64,000 bases of DNA from DATDIC01 sp963777625 (GTDB taxonomy: Bacteria; Pseudomonadota; Alphaproteobacteria; Acetobacterales; Acetobacteraceae). The translations under genes were made by a program, and so were the position numbers. This document shows positions 36,511 through 45,464 of the stretch, one piece after another. The stretch lies in contig CAVZRO010000015.1 in NCBI GenBank assembly GCA_963777625.1, forward strand, positions 62,001 to 126,000. Reading direction: 5' to 3'. Under the pieces are notes generated by a model. That model searched no databases and was not told the origin of the DNA. It saw only the letters and a list, made by a program, of their open reading frames with translations. The number at the start of each line of letters is the position of its first letter. The first letter of the stretch is position 1.

Positions 36511-36885
36511 ATGATGACCGTATCGAGACGGACTGTCGTAAGACGGATGATAACGGCTCTCACGTTGCTCGCCGGCGCACGCGCGGTGCAAGCGGCTGAT
36601 GGCGGCGCCACCCGGTTCTGGAACCTGACGGGCGAGACCATCACGCATCTGTACTTGGCACCGACCGGCACGACGGCGTGGGGTACCGATCAATGCAAAA
36701 ACGATCCTGACGGCAGCGTGGACTTCGACGAGCGATTGCGCGTCACCGGCATCGAGTCCGGACGCTACGACGTCAAGTTCACCGACAAAGCCGGGCGAAG
36801 CTGCGTCGTGAAAGGTGTCGAGATCAAAGCAGGCAAGGTATTTTCCATCGACAAGGAAATGTCGGGCCGCTGCGACCAAGAATGA
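36511..36885 (+). CDS. Small exported protein of unknown function
   Basis: A 124-residue protein with a signal peptide containing arginines (RRTVVRRMITALTLLAGARA) and cleavage near VQAAD. The mature part has the words GATRFWNLTGETITHLYLAP and GIESGRYDVKFTDKAGRSC, with three cysteines. It resembles small periplasmic proteins found in many alphaproteobacteria with no assigned role. It precedes the NitT-like ABC gene set by about 190 bases. Confidence 0.7.
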   Translation: MMTVSRRTVVRRMITALTLLAGARAVQAADGGATRFWNLTGETITHLYLAPTGTTAWGTDQCKNDPDGSVDFDERLRVTGIESGRYDVKFTDKAGRSCVVKGVEIKAGKVFSIDKEMSGRCDQE

Positions 36886-37071
36886 GCGGGCGCTCTCCTT
36901 TGACCCGCCTGACCATGTTGCGGCCTCGGCTGGCAGCCGCCCCGGCGGCGGTCAGGTCGGCGATCGCATCCGCGACCGGTATCGCCGTTGGCGCCGGTTG
37001 ACTGACCGCCCTCCATTGACAGGGCATGGCGTGGTACTGGGATAATCGCGCAAGCTTGGGGAGGAAAACCC

Positions 37072-38049
37072 TTGCACATTGCACGACGCATATTGCTCGG
37101 CGCCGCGCCTCGCGGCCGCGGCGTCGCCGTCGCGCGGTGCACCGATGCCGCCAATTCGCGTCGGTGTGCTGCGCTTCGGTACCGTGTCGTGGGAAGTCGA
37201 CGTCATCCGCCACCACGCGCTGGACCGGCGGCAAATCTTGCGCTCGAGCCCACGGAGCTTGCCACCGCCCAGGCCGCCCAGGTCGCCCTGCAATCCGGCG
37301 AGGTCGACATGATCGTGATCGACTGGCTGTGGGTGGTGCGCCAGCGCGGAGCCGGAGCAGACTGGACCTTCGTCCCATTCTCCAACGCGGTGGGAGCGTT
37401 GATTGCGCCGGCCAATTCGCCGGTACGCACCGTGCCGGATCTGGTCGGACGTAGGCTCGGCATCGCCGGCAGCCCGCTCGATAAGAGCTGGCTCATTCTG
37501 CGGGCCTACGCATCGCAGCGCGATGGAATTGATATCAATTCAAAAACGGACAAGAGCTTCGGGCCGCCGCCCTTGCTTGCAGAAGAGATGAAGGCCGGAC
37601 GGCTCGATGCGCTGTTGACCTACTGGCCCTACGCGGCAAAGGCCGAGGCCGCCGGCGCGCGCCGTATCCTGGACGTGGAGGACGCGGTCAGCGCGCTGGG
37701 GATCGCCGCCGGCGTGCCGTATATCGGTTACACGTTCGCGCAGCATTGGGGCGAGCAGAACCCTGCGCTGATCGGCAGATTTATCGCGGCCTCGCGCCAG
37801 GCGCGCGGCATTCTGGCGACCTCGGATGCAGAGTGGCAACGCTTGAAGCCGCTCACCGGCGCGGCGAATGATAGCGAACTGGAACGACTGCGCGACTGGT
37901 ACCGTCGCGGTATCCCCCTGCACTGGGGCGACGCGGAACGCCGAGCCGCCATTCAGCTCTTCGAGCTTTTGGCAAAAATCGGCGGTGCCGATCTCATCGG
38001 ACCGACCAGTGCCGTGCCCCCTGGAACGTTCTGGCCGGTCACTTGGTAG
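37072..38049 (+). pseudogene. NitT/TauT-type ABC transporter substrate-binding protein, frame broken near the N-terminus
   Basis: Periplasmic binding protein of the SsuA/NMT1 type. The TTG start at 37072 has GGGGAGGAAAA upstream. The normal N-terminus can only be read by switching frame twice: an extra C near 37108 leads to LAAAASPSRGAPMPPIRVGV and LRFGTVSWEVDVIRHHALDR, and a missing base near 37228 returns to the first frame at ANLALEPTELATAQAAQVAL. From there it is intact to the stop, with GEVDMIVIDWLWVVRQR, RLGIAGSPLDKSWLI and ARRILDVEDAVSALG. Ligand unknown. The adjacent PQQ genes suggest a link to the quinoprotein pathway, but this is inference. Confidence 0.78.
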
Positions 38050-38813
38050 GCACGCGCCCGACACGCCGCATCGCATGGGAAACACCGACGCGAATGGCCT
38101 CCGCGCTGGTGTTTCTTCTCGCCTGGCAGATCGCCGCCCGCCTCGCCGATAGCCGGCTGCTGCCGACGGTCACTTCGGTACTGGGAGCCATGCTGCAGCA
38201 GACCATCTCCGGGGCGCTGCCGTGGAACCTCGCGATCACCCTTGGTCGCGTCGCCGCCGCCTTCACGCTTTCGATGCTGCTGGGCTGCGCGCTCGGGATC
38301 GCCATGGGGCGCTGGCGGCGGCTCGATCTGTTGCTGGACAGCGCGGTGACGGTTCTGCTCAACCTGCCGGCGCTCGTCGTGATCGTGTTGCTCTACGTCT
38401 GGTTCGGCCTGAACGAAATCGCCGCCATCGCCGCGGTCGCGTTGAACAAGCTACCGGCCACCGTGGTCACTCTGCGCGAGGGTGCCCGCGCGCTGGATCC
38501 GGCGCTCGCGGAAATGGCGGAGAGCTTCCACATGTCACGCTATCGCAGGCTGCGGCATGTCATCCTGCCGCAGCTTACGCCGTACCTCTTCGCCGCGTCC
38601 CGTTCCGGCCTCGCGCTGATCTGGAAAATCGTGCTGGTGGTCGAGTTGCTCGGCCGTAGCAATGGCGTCGGCTTCGAGATTCAGATTTTTTTCCAGTTGT
38701 TCGACGTGAAGCTGATCCTGGCCTACACGTTCGCCTTCATCCTGGTCGTGCAGATGATCGAATGGGCTGTTCTGCAGCCGATGGAGCGTCGGGCAACGCG
38801 ATGGCGCGGCTGA
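38043..38813 (+). CDS. NitT/TauT-type ABC transporter permease
   Basis: A 256-residue inner-membrane permease of the SsuC/TauC type, with about six helices and the EAA-like loop ALDPALAEMAESFHMSRYRR, which contacts the ATPase. The listed TTG start overlaps the stop of the binding-protein gene; a start slightly downstream (ATG at 38074 or 38096) cannot be excluded. Second gene of the three-gene transporter. Confidence 0.83.
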   Translation: MVGTRPTRRIAWETPTRMASALVFLLAWQIAARLADSRLLPTVTSVLGAMLQQTISGALPWNLAITLGRVAAAFTLSMLLGCALGIAMGRWRRLDLLLDSAVTVLLNLPALVVIVLLYVWFGLNEIAAIAAVALNKLPATVVTLREGARALDPALAEMAESFHMSRYRRLRHVILPQLTPYLFAASRSGLALIWKIVLVVELLGRSNGVGFEIQIFFQLFDVKLILAYTFAFILVVQMIEWAVLQPMERRATRWRG

Positions 38814-39475
38814 TCCTTCGGCTGCACATCGAGAGCAAATCCTTCAGCACGGGCCACGCCGAACGGCCGGTGCTGGGCCAGATCGATATCGCGCTCGGCG
38901 GGCGCGAAATCGTCGCCTTGGTCGGGCCGTCCGGCTGCGGCAAAACGACCCTCCTGCGGATCGTCGGCGGCCTGGACACCGATTTTCGCGGAACCATCGA
39001 TTGGTGTGGCGCCGTGAAACCGCGCATCGGCACCGTGTTCCAGGAGCCGCGGCTGCTGCCGTGGCGCACTGTGCGGCAGAACCTGCTGTTGGCACAGCAG
39101 ACCGAAAATCCGGAACTTGCCGACGCCCTGCTGCATACGCTGGATCTCACCCAATTCAGCAACGCGTTCCCGGCAACCCTGTCGCTCGGCATGGCGCGGC
39201 GGGTGGCGATCGCGCGCGCGTTCGCGATCGAACCCGAGCTCGTTCTGTTAGACGAACCGTTCGTCTCGCTCGACCCGGCGATGGCCGCGCGGAGCCGAGA
39301 GCTGGTGTTGAACACATGGCGGGCACGTCCGACCGCGGCGCTGCTGGTGACCCACGATCGCGCCGAGGCCACCGCTCTTGCCGACCGCATTCTGCAACTG
39401 GGGGAACGGCCCACGCGGGTGCTGCAGGAAATCGCGGTTTCGCAGGCACGCCGTCGTCCGGTCGGGCCAACCTGA
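38801..39475 (+). CDS. NitT/TauT-type ABC transporter ATP-binding protein
   Basis: A 224-residue ATPase for the same importer. Walker A GPSGCGKTT, Q-loop VFQEPRLLPW, Walker B LVLLDEPFVSLD and H-loop VTHDRAEA are intact. The signature is altered: LSLGMARRVAIARA where LSGGMxQRVAIARA is usual; the same change is seen in some working NitT-type ATPases. The ATG at 38801 overlaps the permease end by 13 bases. It ends convergently with pqqC. Confidence 0.86.
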   Translation: MARLILRLHIESKSFSTGHAERPVLGQIDIALGGREIVALVGPSGCGKTTLLRIVGGLDTDFRGTIDWCGAVKPRIGTVFQEPRLLPWRTVRQNLLLAQQTENPELADALLHTLDLTQFSNAFPATLSLGMARRVAIARAFAIEPELVLLDEPFVSLDPAMAARSRELVLNTWRARPTAALLVTHDRAEATALADRILQLGERPTRVLQEIAVSQARRRPVGPT

Positions 39476-39489
39476 TGCCAAGACCCGTT

Positions 39490-39522
39490 CTCCCTTACCC
39501 CTTGCCCGAGAGGGGCGGGTGA
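39490..39522. terminator. Imperfect GC hairpin in a convergent gap
   Basis: CTCCCTTACCCCT and AGGGGCGGGTGAG form an imperfect stem around TGCCCGAG, between the ends of the ABC ATPase gene and pqqC. There is no T-run. The position between convergent genes suggests a two-way terminator; the sequence also resembles dispersed intergenic repeats common in GC-rich proteobacteria. Confidence 0.4.
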
Positions 39523-39535
39523 GGAGGATTGAATT

Positions 39536-40273
39536 TCACCGCTCGCTTGGCACGAACGCACCAGGCGGGATCATCCGCGGTTCCACATAAGCCAGATGCA
39601 GCGCATCAAGCATTGCCCACAGGATATCGCACTTGGTGCGCAGCACCGCCAGCACCGCCTGCTGCTGTTCGGACGTGCATGCGTGCTGCTTGACGTGCGC
39701 CAGTGCGAATTCGGCATCCATCGGCGCCTGATCCAGGCGCGGCGTGAAATAGTCCAGCGTGTCCGCGGTGATGAAATCGTAGTTCGCCAGCATCCCGCCA
39801 ACACGTTCAGCAATGATCGTCGGAGAAAACAGTTCCGTCAGGCACGACGCGATGCCTTCCAGGATCGACCGGTCACGCACCAGGTCCACATACGCATCGA
39901 CGGCGAATCGCGTGATTGGCAGCAAACCCGCGGTGGAAACAACATAGTCCCGGTCGAGCCCCAGCCCGTCAGTCAGCCGAAGCCACCGGGCGATGCCGCC
40001 GGTATTTGGTTCGTCGCCGTCATGGTCATGCAGCCGCCGCCGCCAGGCGCGGCGCAGTTCCGGCGTCGGCAGCCGCGCGATCAGTGTCGCATCCTTAGCC
40101 GGGATGCGGCACTGATAGTAGTAGCGGTTGAGCGCCCAGGCCTGGAGCTGCCCACGATTCAGCTTTCCCTGATACATCAGTTTGTGGAACGGATGCTGCG
40201 AGTGATACCGCTCGGCGCCGATCTGGCGCAACGCCGCTTCGAGTTCATCCGGTGACAGCACGTGGGCACTCAT
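39536..40273 (-). CDS. pqqC: Pyrroloquinoline-quinone synthase PqqC
   Basis: Cofactor-free oxidase that carries out the final ring closure and oxidation of PQQ. The 245-residue product matches the family throughout: ALRQIGAERYHSQHPFHKLM, AWALNRYYYQCRIPAKDATL, RRLHDHDGDE, TRFAVDAYVDLVRDRSILEG and VGGMLANYDFITADTLDYF. The ATG overlaps the pqqB stop (ATGA). pqqC and pqqB form a minus-strand pair, apart from pqqA, pqqD and pqqE on the plus strand. Confidence 0.96.
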   Translation of the reverse strand: MSAHVLSPDELEAALRQIGAERYHSQHPFHKLMYQGKLNRGQLQAWALNRYYYQCRIPAKDATLIARLPTPELRRAWRRRLHDHDGDEPNTGGIARWLRLTDGLGLDRDYVVSTAGLLPITRFAVDAYVDLVRDRSILEGIASCLTELFSPTIIAERVGGMLANYDFITADTLDYFTPRLDQAPMDAEFALAHVKQHACTSEQQQAVLAVLRTKCDILWAMLDALHLAYVEPRMIPPGAFVPSER

Positions 40274-41190
40274 AACTGGATCTCCATTCCGTCGTACGCG
40301 ACTTCCCAGCCTGCCGCCTCGACCGCCTCCCGTTCAGGCGAATCATCCAGCAGGATCGGGTTGGAGTTGTTGATGTGCAGCAGGATCTTGCGCCGAATAT
40401 CGAGTGTACTGAAGGCGGCGAGCGTGCCGTTTGGCCCGCTGACGCTCATGTGGCCCATGCGCAGGCCGGTCTTTCCGCCAAGGCCCGCGCGCAGCATCTC
40501 GTCATCCGTCCAAAGCGTGCCGTCGAACACCACAACATCCGCGCCCGCCAACCGCCGCGCCAGCGCATCGGTCATTCCGGCGCAACCGGGAATGAAATAA
40601 AATATATGGTTGCCGTCGCTGATCGCAGCGCCGACGGTTTCTTCGCCCTCGACAATGGAGGGTGCAATGGCGGCATCCTCCAGGTAGAGCGGTACTTTCC
40701 CGGGGACCGGGAACAACTCCACAGCAAGACCGCTCGGCGAGCCGTCCGGCAGCGTCAACACTGTTGGCGTGCCGACTGCAATGCGTTGCCGTGCGACCAC
40801 GCCGCGCGCCAGCACCTCAAAGATTGGGTTGGCGTCGAGGACCTGGTGAATTCGATCGGTGCCGTAGATCGTGAAATTGTGCCGCTCACGCAGCGTCAAC
40901 AGCCCCGCTATTGCGTCCACATCGCCACCGGTCAGAACGACGCCGGCAATTGGCGAGGAACGCACGCCCTCGCGCGGGTGCAGGCAGGGCGCGGCTTCGA
41001 TCTGCTGGCGCAAGTCCGGCGATGCGTTGAGCAGGAACCATCGATCGCCGTCGGCGCTGATGGCAACGGATGCCTGCGTACGGGGCCTCGCACGTGGGTC
41101 GCCGGTACGCGCGCGCCGGCAGCCGACAGCGTTCGAATTCCATTGTGGGAAGCCGCCACCGGCGGCGGCGCCGAGCACGCGCGCTTGCAT
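40270..41190 (-). CDS. pqqB: PQQ biosynthesis protein PqqB
   Basis: Metallo-beta-lactamase-fold protein, reported to hydroxylate the tyrosine moiety of the PQQ precursor. The 306-residue product starts MQARVLGAAAGGGFPQWNSN, the standard family start, and contains FLLNASPDLRQQIEA, VLTGGDVDAIAGLLTLRE and the C-terminal LHINNSNPIL. It is first in a pqqB-pqqC pair transcribed away from pqqA. Confidence 0.96.
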   Translation of the reverse strand: MQARVLGAAAGGGFPQWNSNAVGCRRARTGDPRARPRTQASVAISADGDRWFLLNASPDLRQQIEAAPCLHPREGVRSSPIAGVVLTGGDVDAIAGLLTLRERHNFTIYGTDRIHQVLDANPIFEVLARGVVARQRIAVGTPTVLTLPDGSPSGLAVELFPVPGKVPLYLEDAAIAPSIVEGEETVGAAISDGNHIFYFIPGCAGMTDALARRLAGADVVVFDGTLWTDDEMLRAGLGGKTGLRMGHMSVSGPNGTLAAFSTLDIRRKILLHINNSNPILLDDSPEREAVEAAGWEVAYDGMEIQL

Positions 41191-41460
41191 GGGTCTGATC
41201 CCGCGGTTCGCTGCGTTACGGCGATGCGCGCGGAAAGGTCATTCCAGGGGTTCTCCACGCCACGCGACGGTCCTCCATATATTTCGTATTACGTTGCTCG
41301 AAAACCTATCGGCCGCCCTATGCGCGGTCAATGCATCTGCTTCGGCGGACCGGGACAACGGACACATGATGCGGTGCGGGCAACGGGCGCACCATGTGAG
41401 TCTGGCGCTTCGTCCACCGATCGGGCATGGTAGTTCACCGCACCAGACAGCGGGGCTTCA

Positions 41461-41817
41461 ATGGCATCCATCGTCCAGCGGATTGGGTTGGTGCTAGCAC
41501 TGTGCGGCCTGCCCTTTGTGCAAACAGGCCGCGCGGCGGACAGCAACGACTACCCCACCGCCGCCCGGGCCGAATACGTGTTCGCTTGCATGGCGACCAA
41601 TGGCGAAAACCGGGAGGCTCTGCAACACTGCTCCTGCGCCATCGATGTGATCGCGTCCGTGTTGCCCTACAACGACTACGAGAAGGCGGAAACCGTCCTG
41701 CGGATGCGCCGCTCCGCCGGCGGTTATCTCGGTGAGGAATTCCGCAGCGCAGTCACGAACACCATCGTGCGCAGTCTCGATGAGGCGCAGGCCGAGGCCG
41801 AAGTCCGCTGTTTCTGA
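41461..41817 (+). CDS. Small exported cysteine-containing protein of the quinoprotein cluster
   Basis: A 118-residue protein with a signal peptide (IGLVLALCGLPFVQTGRA) and a mature part with several cysteines (YVFACMATNG, HCSCAIDVIAS, VRCF). It resembles short proteins that recur next to PQQ-dependent alcohol dehydrogenase genes without known role. It lies between pqqB and the SoxYZ-like carrier gene, on the plus strand, and converges with the latter. A periplasmic redox or assembly function is possible but unproven. Confidence 0.7.
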   Translation: MASIVQRIGLVLALCGLPFVQTGRAADSNDYPTAARAEYVFACMATNGENREALQHCSCAIDVIASVLPYNDYEKAETVLRMRRSAGGYLGEEFRSAVTNTIVRSLDEAQAEAEVRCF

Positions 41818-41836
41818 AGGCTTGCGCTACACTCGC

Positions 41837-42667
41837 TCAGGCGCGTGCTGCCGGCCATTCCTGCTTGAACGACTTGCCCTCGCTATCCTCCATTTCGGCC
41901 CGGAAGCTGCCTGCGCCGTTCGGCCGGTAGTCGAAGCGGAATGCCGGGTTCTCCGAGATTGAAATGCCGCTTTCGATGGTCAGCAGCAGGTCGTCGCCCT
42001 GCCAGATGCGCACCTTGCTCACGAAATGCGCCGGTACATAGAGCCGGGTGACCTGGTCCATCTGCATCCCGGTATAATTCGGGTGGCGGATCAGCAATTG
42101 CGCCTCGCGCAGTCCGGGTGCGGCACCCTCGGCTGGGGGGAACTGTCGGAATCGCATCGTGCCGAGCGGGATCGCATCCGTGTCCAGCTTCGCCGCCGGT
42201 GCCGAGCAGCCTCCGGCGGCCTTGACGAAACGCGCGGTCGCGTAGAGCTGACCGTCACTCAACTCGGCAACCGCATGCACGTTGGTGTAGTCGTCGATGC
42301 GCACCCGCGTGGACAGGGAACGCATCCCGCTGGCAAGGCCGGGCGAAAAGACCGCCGCGAGCGGCGATGGATTGCCGTCGATCACCAGTGTGATGCTGCG
42401 AACGTGCCGCTGGTCGTCGGCCGGCAGCAGGCTGCGCAGGCCGACCGGCACCACCGCCGCGTCCTCCGCGCGATAGGGCGCATCGATCGCCATGATCCCG
42501 CTGCCATCCCGCAGCGGCCGCTCGGCGAAGATTTGCGTGGCCAGCGACGGCCAGGGATCCTCGGGGACCGGCGCCTGCGCCGCCGCGCGCCGACCGACCG
42601 CACTGACTGCCAGCGCCGCCAGCAAGATCCGACGCTGTAGTCTGACTTGTGTCGGTTGCATTTTCAT
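41837..42667 (-). CDS. Quinoprotein dehydrogenase-associated SoxYZ-like carrier
   Basis: A fusion of SoxY-like and SoxZ-like domains that occurs beside PQQ-dependent dehydrogenases. From the ATG at 42667 (GGGAGCGACC upstream) it has about 276 residues: exported leader (RRILLAALAVSAVGRRAAAQ), an N-terminal SoxY-like domain whose carrier segment is AAGGCSAPAAKL with the conserved Cys, and a C-terminal SoxZ-like domain starting LLIRHPNYTGMQMD. In sulfur oxidation SoxYZ carries intermediates on a Cys; in quinoprotein systems the cargo is unknown. Partner of the metallohydrolase at 44508-45464. Confidence 0.87.
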   Translation of the reverse strand: MKMQPTQVRLQRRILLAALAVSAVGRRAAAQAPVPEDPWPSLATQIFAERPLRDGSGIMAIDAPYRAEDAAVVPVGLRSLLPADDQRHVRSITLVIDGNPSPLAAVFSPGLASGMRSLSTRVRIDDYTNVHAVAELSDGQLYATARFVKAAGGCSAPAAKLDTDAIPLGTMRFRQFPPAEGAAPGLREAQLLIRHPNYTGMQMDQVTRLYVPAHFVSKVRIWQGDDLLLTIESGISISENPAFRFDYRPNGAGSFRAEMEDSEGKSFKQEWPAARA

Positions 42668-42867
42668 GGTCGCTCCCACCCTGCGACGCACCCAGTGGGC
42701 CGCAGCTCCGCCGCCGGCTCGCCACCTGCCCCTATCATATCACCACACGTGCGCTTGGAAAAGATCGGGGAGTGGACGGCGCCCACTCGATCAGCTATAT
42801 CTTTTAGGTCGGGGTGACGACTGGCCCGGCGCGCTCTTGCGCAATGACAAGCACGAGGAGACACGAG

Positions 42868-42945
42868 ATGGCTTGGACCCGCCCGAGGCTGCGCGAAATC
42901 TGCATCGGCATGGAAATCAACGGCTACTTCGCCGGGACGCTGTAG
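42868..42945 (+). CDS. pqqA: PQQ precursor peptide PqqA
   Basis: A 25-residue ribosomally made precursor (MAWTRPRLREICIGMEINGY then FAGTL). The conserved Glu16 and Tyr20, spaced E-x3-Y, are the residues cross-linked by PqqE to make PQQ. ACGAGGAGACACGAG lies just upstream, a strong ribosome site. It is too short for most gene callers. It is followed by a hairpin and then pqqD-pqqE. Confidence 0.95.
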   Translation: MAWTRPRLREICIGMEINGYFAGTL

Positions 42946-42972
42946 CGGTACACGACTTCGTCCTAAACAATT

Positions 42973-43002
42973 GATTGACCGGTCGGCGACGATCGGTCAA
43001 TC
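42973..43002 (+). promoter_or_regulatory. Hairpin between pqqA and pqqD
   Basis: Perfect 9-base arms GATTGACCG and CGGTCAATC flank a 12-base loop. It lies 27 bases after the pqqA stop and about 107 bases before pqqD. Such a structure could end most transcripts after pqqA or protect its mRNA, giving more precursor peptide than enzymes, as proposed for other pqq operons. No T-run follows. Confidence 0.55.
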
Positions 43003-43109
43003 GGCGCCTGATATTGACCCCAGATCTGCCCGGGTTGTGCGCGGCGGTACGGTAACGCCGAGCGATCGGTGCTGATGCGCCATGGCGCCACTGTCTGGGG
43101 ACGCGGTTG

Positions 43110-43397
43110 ATGCAAAACACCAACGCACAGAAGCTGCCGGAACGCCCGCGGCTCGCCCCCGGTGTGCGCCTGCATTTCGACGCAACGCGCGATGCCTGGG
43201 TTCTGCTAGGTCCCGAACGAGTGATCGAAACCGAGGGACCTGCCAACGAGATTCTGCGCCGCTGCGACGGTACTCGTTCCATTGCGCAGATCGTCGATGA
43301 ACTCGCCGCGCTGTACGTCGCTGATCGCGCCGTGATCGCCGGCGACGTCACTGACATGTTGGCCGACCTGGTAACGAAACGGATGCTGGCCGCGTGA
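43110..43397 (+). CDS. pqqD: PQQ biosynthesis peptide chaperone PqqD
   Basis: RiPP recognition element that holds PqqA and presents it to PqqE. The 95-residue product contains PRLAPGVRLHFDATRDAWVL, PERVIETEGPANEILRRCDG and a C-terminal helical part (VTDMLADLVTKRMLAA), all typical. I use the ATG at 43110 rather than the preceding TTG. Its stop overlaps the pqqE start. Confidence 0.94.
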   Translation: MQNTNAQKLPERPRLAPGVRLHFDATRDAWVLLGPERVIETEGPANEILRRCDGTRSIAQIVDELAALYVADRAVIAGDVTDMLADLVTKRMLAA

Positions 43398-44530
43398 TGG
43401 CACCGCAAGTCCGAGCGGCTCTTCCCGCGCCGCTCGGTCTGCTGGCCGAACTCACGCATCGCTGTCCCCTTGCGTGTCCGTATTGTTCGAACCCACTGGC
43501 GCTGGAGGATCGCGCGGGCGAGCTGGACACGGCGACCTGGGCCCGGGTGTTTCACGAGGCCGCCGCGATGGGCGTGCTGCAAGTCCACCTGTCCGGCGGC
43601 GAGCCCGCGTCGCGCCGCGATCTCGTCGACATTGTTGCCGCCGCGCACGCGGCGGGGCTTTACACCAACCTGATCACCTCGGCGGTCGGTCTCGATCTTG
43701 CGCGCCTCGCGAAGCTGCAGGCGCTTGGGCTGGACCATGTACAAGTGTCGCTGCAGGACGTTGCTGCGGCAAGCGCGGATCGCATCGCCGGTTATGCTGG
43801 TGCGCACGCGCGGAAACTGGCGTTCGCACGATCGGTGGTCGAATGCGGGCTCGCGCTAACCGTCAATGCCGTCATCCACCGTGCCAATATCGCCCACGTC
43901 ACGGCGTTCGTGGAACTGGCCGCTTCACTTCACGCCGGGCGGGTGGAGATCGCGCACACCCAGTACTACGGATGGGCCTTGCGCAACCGCCAGGCACTGA
44001 TGCCGACGCGCGCGCAGGTCCACCAGGCCATGCAGGATGTCGAGCTGATCCGCCCGCGCTATGCCGATCGCCTGGTGATCGACCTTGTCGTGCCGGACTA
44101 TTACGCGCGACGGCCGAAGGCGTGCATGGGCGGCTGGGCGCGCCGTTCCTTGAACGTGGTGCCGTCCGGGCGGGTGCTGCCGTGCCACGCTGCCGAAACG
44201 ATTCCAGGCCTGAAATTCTGGTCCGTACGCGAGCATTCCTTGCAGGCAATCTGGCGAGAATCGCCGGCATTCGAAGCCTTCCGTGGCACCGACTGGATGG
44301 CGGAACCATGCCGATCCTGCGCCCTACGCGAGGTCGATTTCGGGGGCTGCCGCTGTCAGGCGCTGGCCATCCTTGGCGACGCCAGCGCGACCGATCCCGC
44401 CTGTGAACTGTCGGTGCATCATCATCGCATGCTGGCGCTGGCGGAACAGGACTCCGTCGACGGCGATATCCACTACCTGTATCGCGGGCGACCGGTGCGT
44501 GCCGAGGCTACTGCCATTCAAACTCGCTGA
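43394..44530 (+). CDS. pqqE: PqqA peptide cyclase PqqE (radical SAM/SPASM)
   Basis: Radical SAM enzyme that forms the Glu-Tyr carbon-carbon bond in PqqA. C24, C28 and C31 (CPLACPYC) bind the SAM cluster; LSGGEPASRRD follows. The SPASM region has the expected cysteines (KACMGGWARRSLNVVPSGRV, LPCH, EPCRSCALREVDFGGCRCQA). 378 residues, full length. It overlaps pqqD (ATGA) and ends 23 bases inside the convergent metallohydrolase gene. Confidence 0.96.
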   Translation: MMAPQVRAALPAPLGLLAELTHRCPLACPYCSNPLALEDRAGELDTATWARVFHEAAAMGVLQVHLSGGEPASRRDLVDIVAAAHAAGLYTNLITSAVGLDLARLAKLQALGLDHVQVSLQDVAAASADRIAGYAGAHARKLAFARSVVECGLALTVNAVIHRANIAHVTAFVELAASLHAGRVEIAHTQYYGWALRNRQALMPTRAQVHQAMQDVELIRPRYADRLVIDLVVPDYYARRPKACMGGWARRSLNVVPSGRVLPCHAAETIPGLKFWSVREHSLQAIWRESPAFEAFRGTDWMAEPCRSCALREVDFGGCRCQALAILGDASATDPACELSVHHHRMLALAEQDSVDGDIHYLYRGRPVRAEATAIQTR

Positions 44531-45464
44531 ACGCCACGGTCGCGTTGCGCGGATTATAGTCGTCAAACAACTGCCACCGCTTACGCTCCGACTGACCAAT
44601 CTCCGGCACCGCACGTGCTAGCGGCACCCCGGCCGCGACCAGCCGGCGCGCATCGTCGGCAAGTACAGTGAAGTACCGGCGTTCGTCGTCGAGCGCCTGC
44701 GGCCAGGGCGCGACCAGTCGGCCATGTCCAGGAACCACGACCTTGGCGGGCAAGCCTGCCAGATGTGGCAGCAGCGACAGCCACCCGGTCAGGCTGCCGT
44801 CCACCACAGGCAAATGCTGCAGAAACACGAGATCGCCGGAGTACAGCACACCGGTGGTCTCATCGAGCACGGTCAGGTCGCAGGCGGTGTGGGCGGGCGG
44901 CCACGCGGTCAGAAGCAGCCGCCGCCCGCCCAGGTCGAGCGTGGTCTCGTCGTTCACCAGCAGGGTCGGCGGGATGATTTTGACCTCGGCGATGGCCGCG
45001 GCGCCAAGCTGGTCGCGGTACGAGCGCAAATAGTAAGCTCCGCGCTTCGCCATCTCGGTCGGCAGGTCATGGTGTCCGACAAATGTCACGTTTGGAATCA
45101 CGCCCGACGCGAAAGCCGCGTTGCCAAACACATGGTCCGGGTGCTCGTGCGTGTTGATCACATAGCGGATCGGTTTGTCGGTGATGTCGCGAACGGCCAG
45201 CAACAGACGCCGCCCGACGCTGACGCTGCCGCCAGTGTCAACCACGGCGACTGCGTCGCGTCCGATGATGATGCCAAGGTTCGCGATGTCGCCTTGGTTC
45301 TCGGGCGTGGTCATGGCAACCTGCCCGAAATGCACGTAGTCACCCTCGGCCACGCGCTGGATGGGAAGCGGCGTGCTATCCGGCGGTGCCGCGAGGCTGG
45401 CGCCGGCACCCGGGATCGCCCCCAGGATCGCAACGAGACCGGCGAGGACGCAGACGTTTGACAT
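44508..45464 (-). CDS. Quinoprotein relay system zinc metallohydrolase
   Basis: SoxH-like metallo-beta-lactamase-fold protein that accompanies the SoxYZ-like carrier in PQQ-dependent systems. From the ATG at 45464 (GGAG upstream) it has about 318 residues with an exported leader (VLAGLVAILGAIPGAGASLA). Metal-binding motif INTHEHPDHVFGN (H-x-H-x-D-H) is present, followed by PPAHTACDL, YSGDLVF and VPGHG. Which of the two known subtypes it is I cannot decide. It diverges from xoxF. Confidence 0.88.
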   Translation of the reverse strand: MSNVCVLAGLVAILGAIPGAGASLAAPPDSTPLPIQRVAEGDYVHFGQVAMTTPENQGDIANLGIIIGRDAVAVVDTGGSVSVGRRLLLAVRDITDKPIRYVINTHEHPDHVFGNAAFASGVIPNVTFVGHHDLPTEMAKRGAYYLRSYRDQLGAAAIAEVKIIPPTLLVNDETTLDLGGRRLLLTAWPPAHTACDLTVLDETTGVLYSGDLVFLQHLPVVDGSLTGWLSLLPHLAGLPAKVVVPGHGRLVAPWPQALDDERRYFTVLADDARRLVAAGVPLARAVPEIGQSERKRWQLFDDYNPRNATVAFSEFEWQ

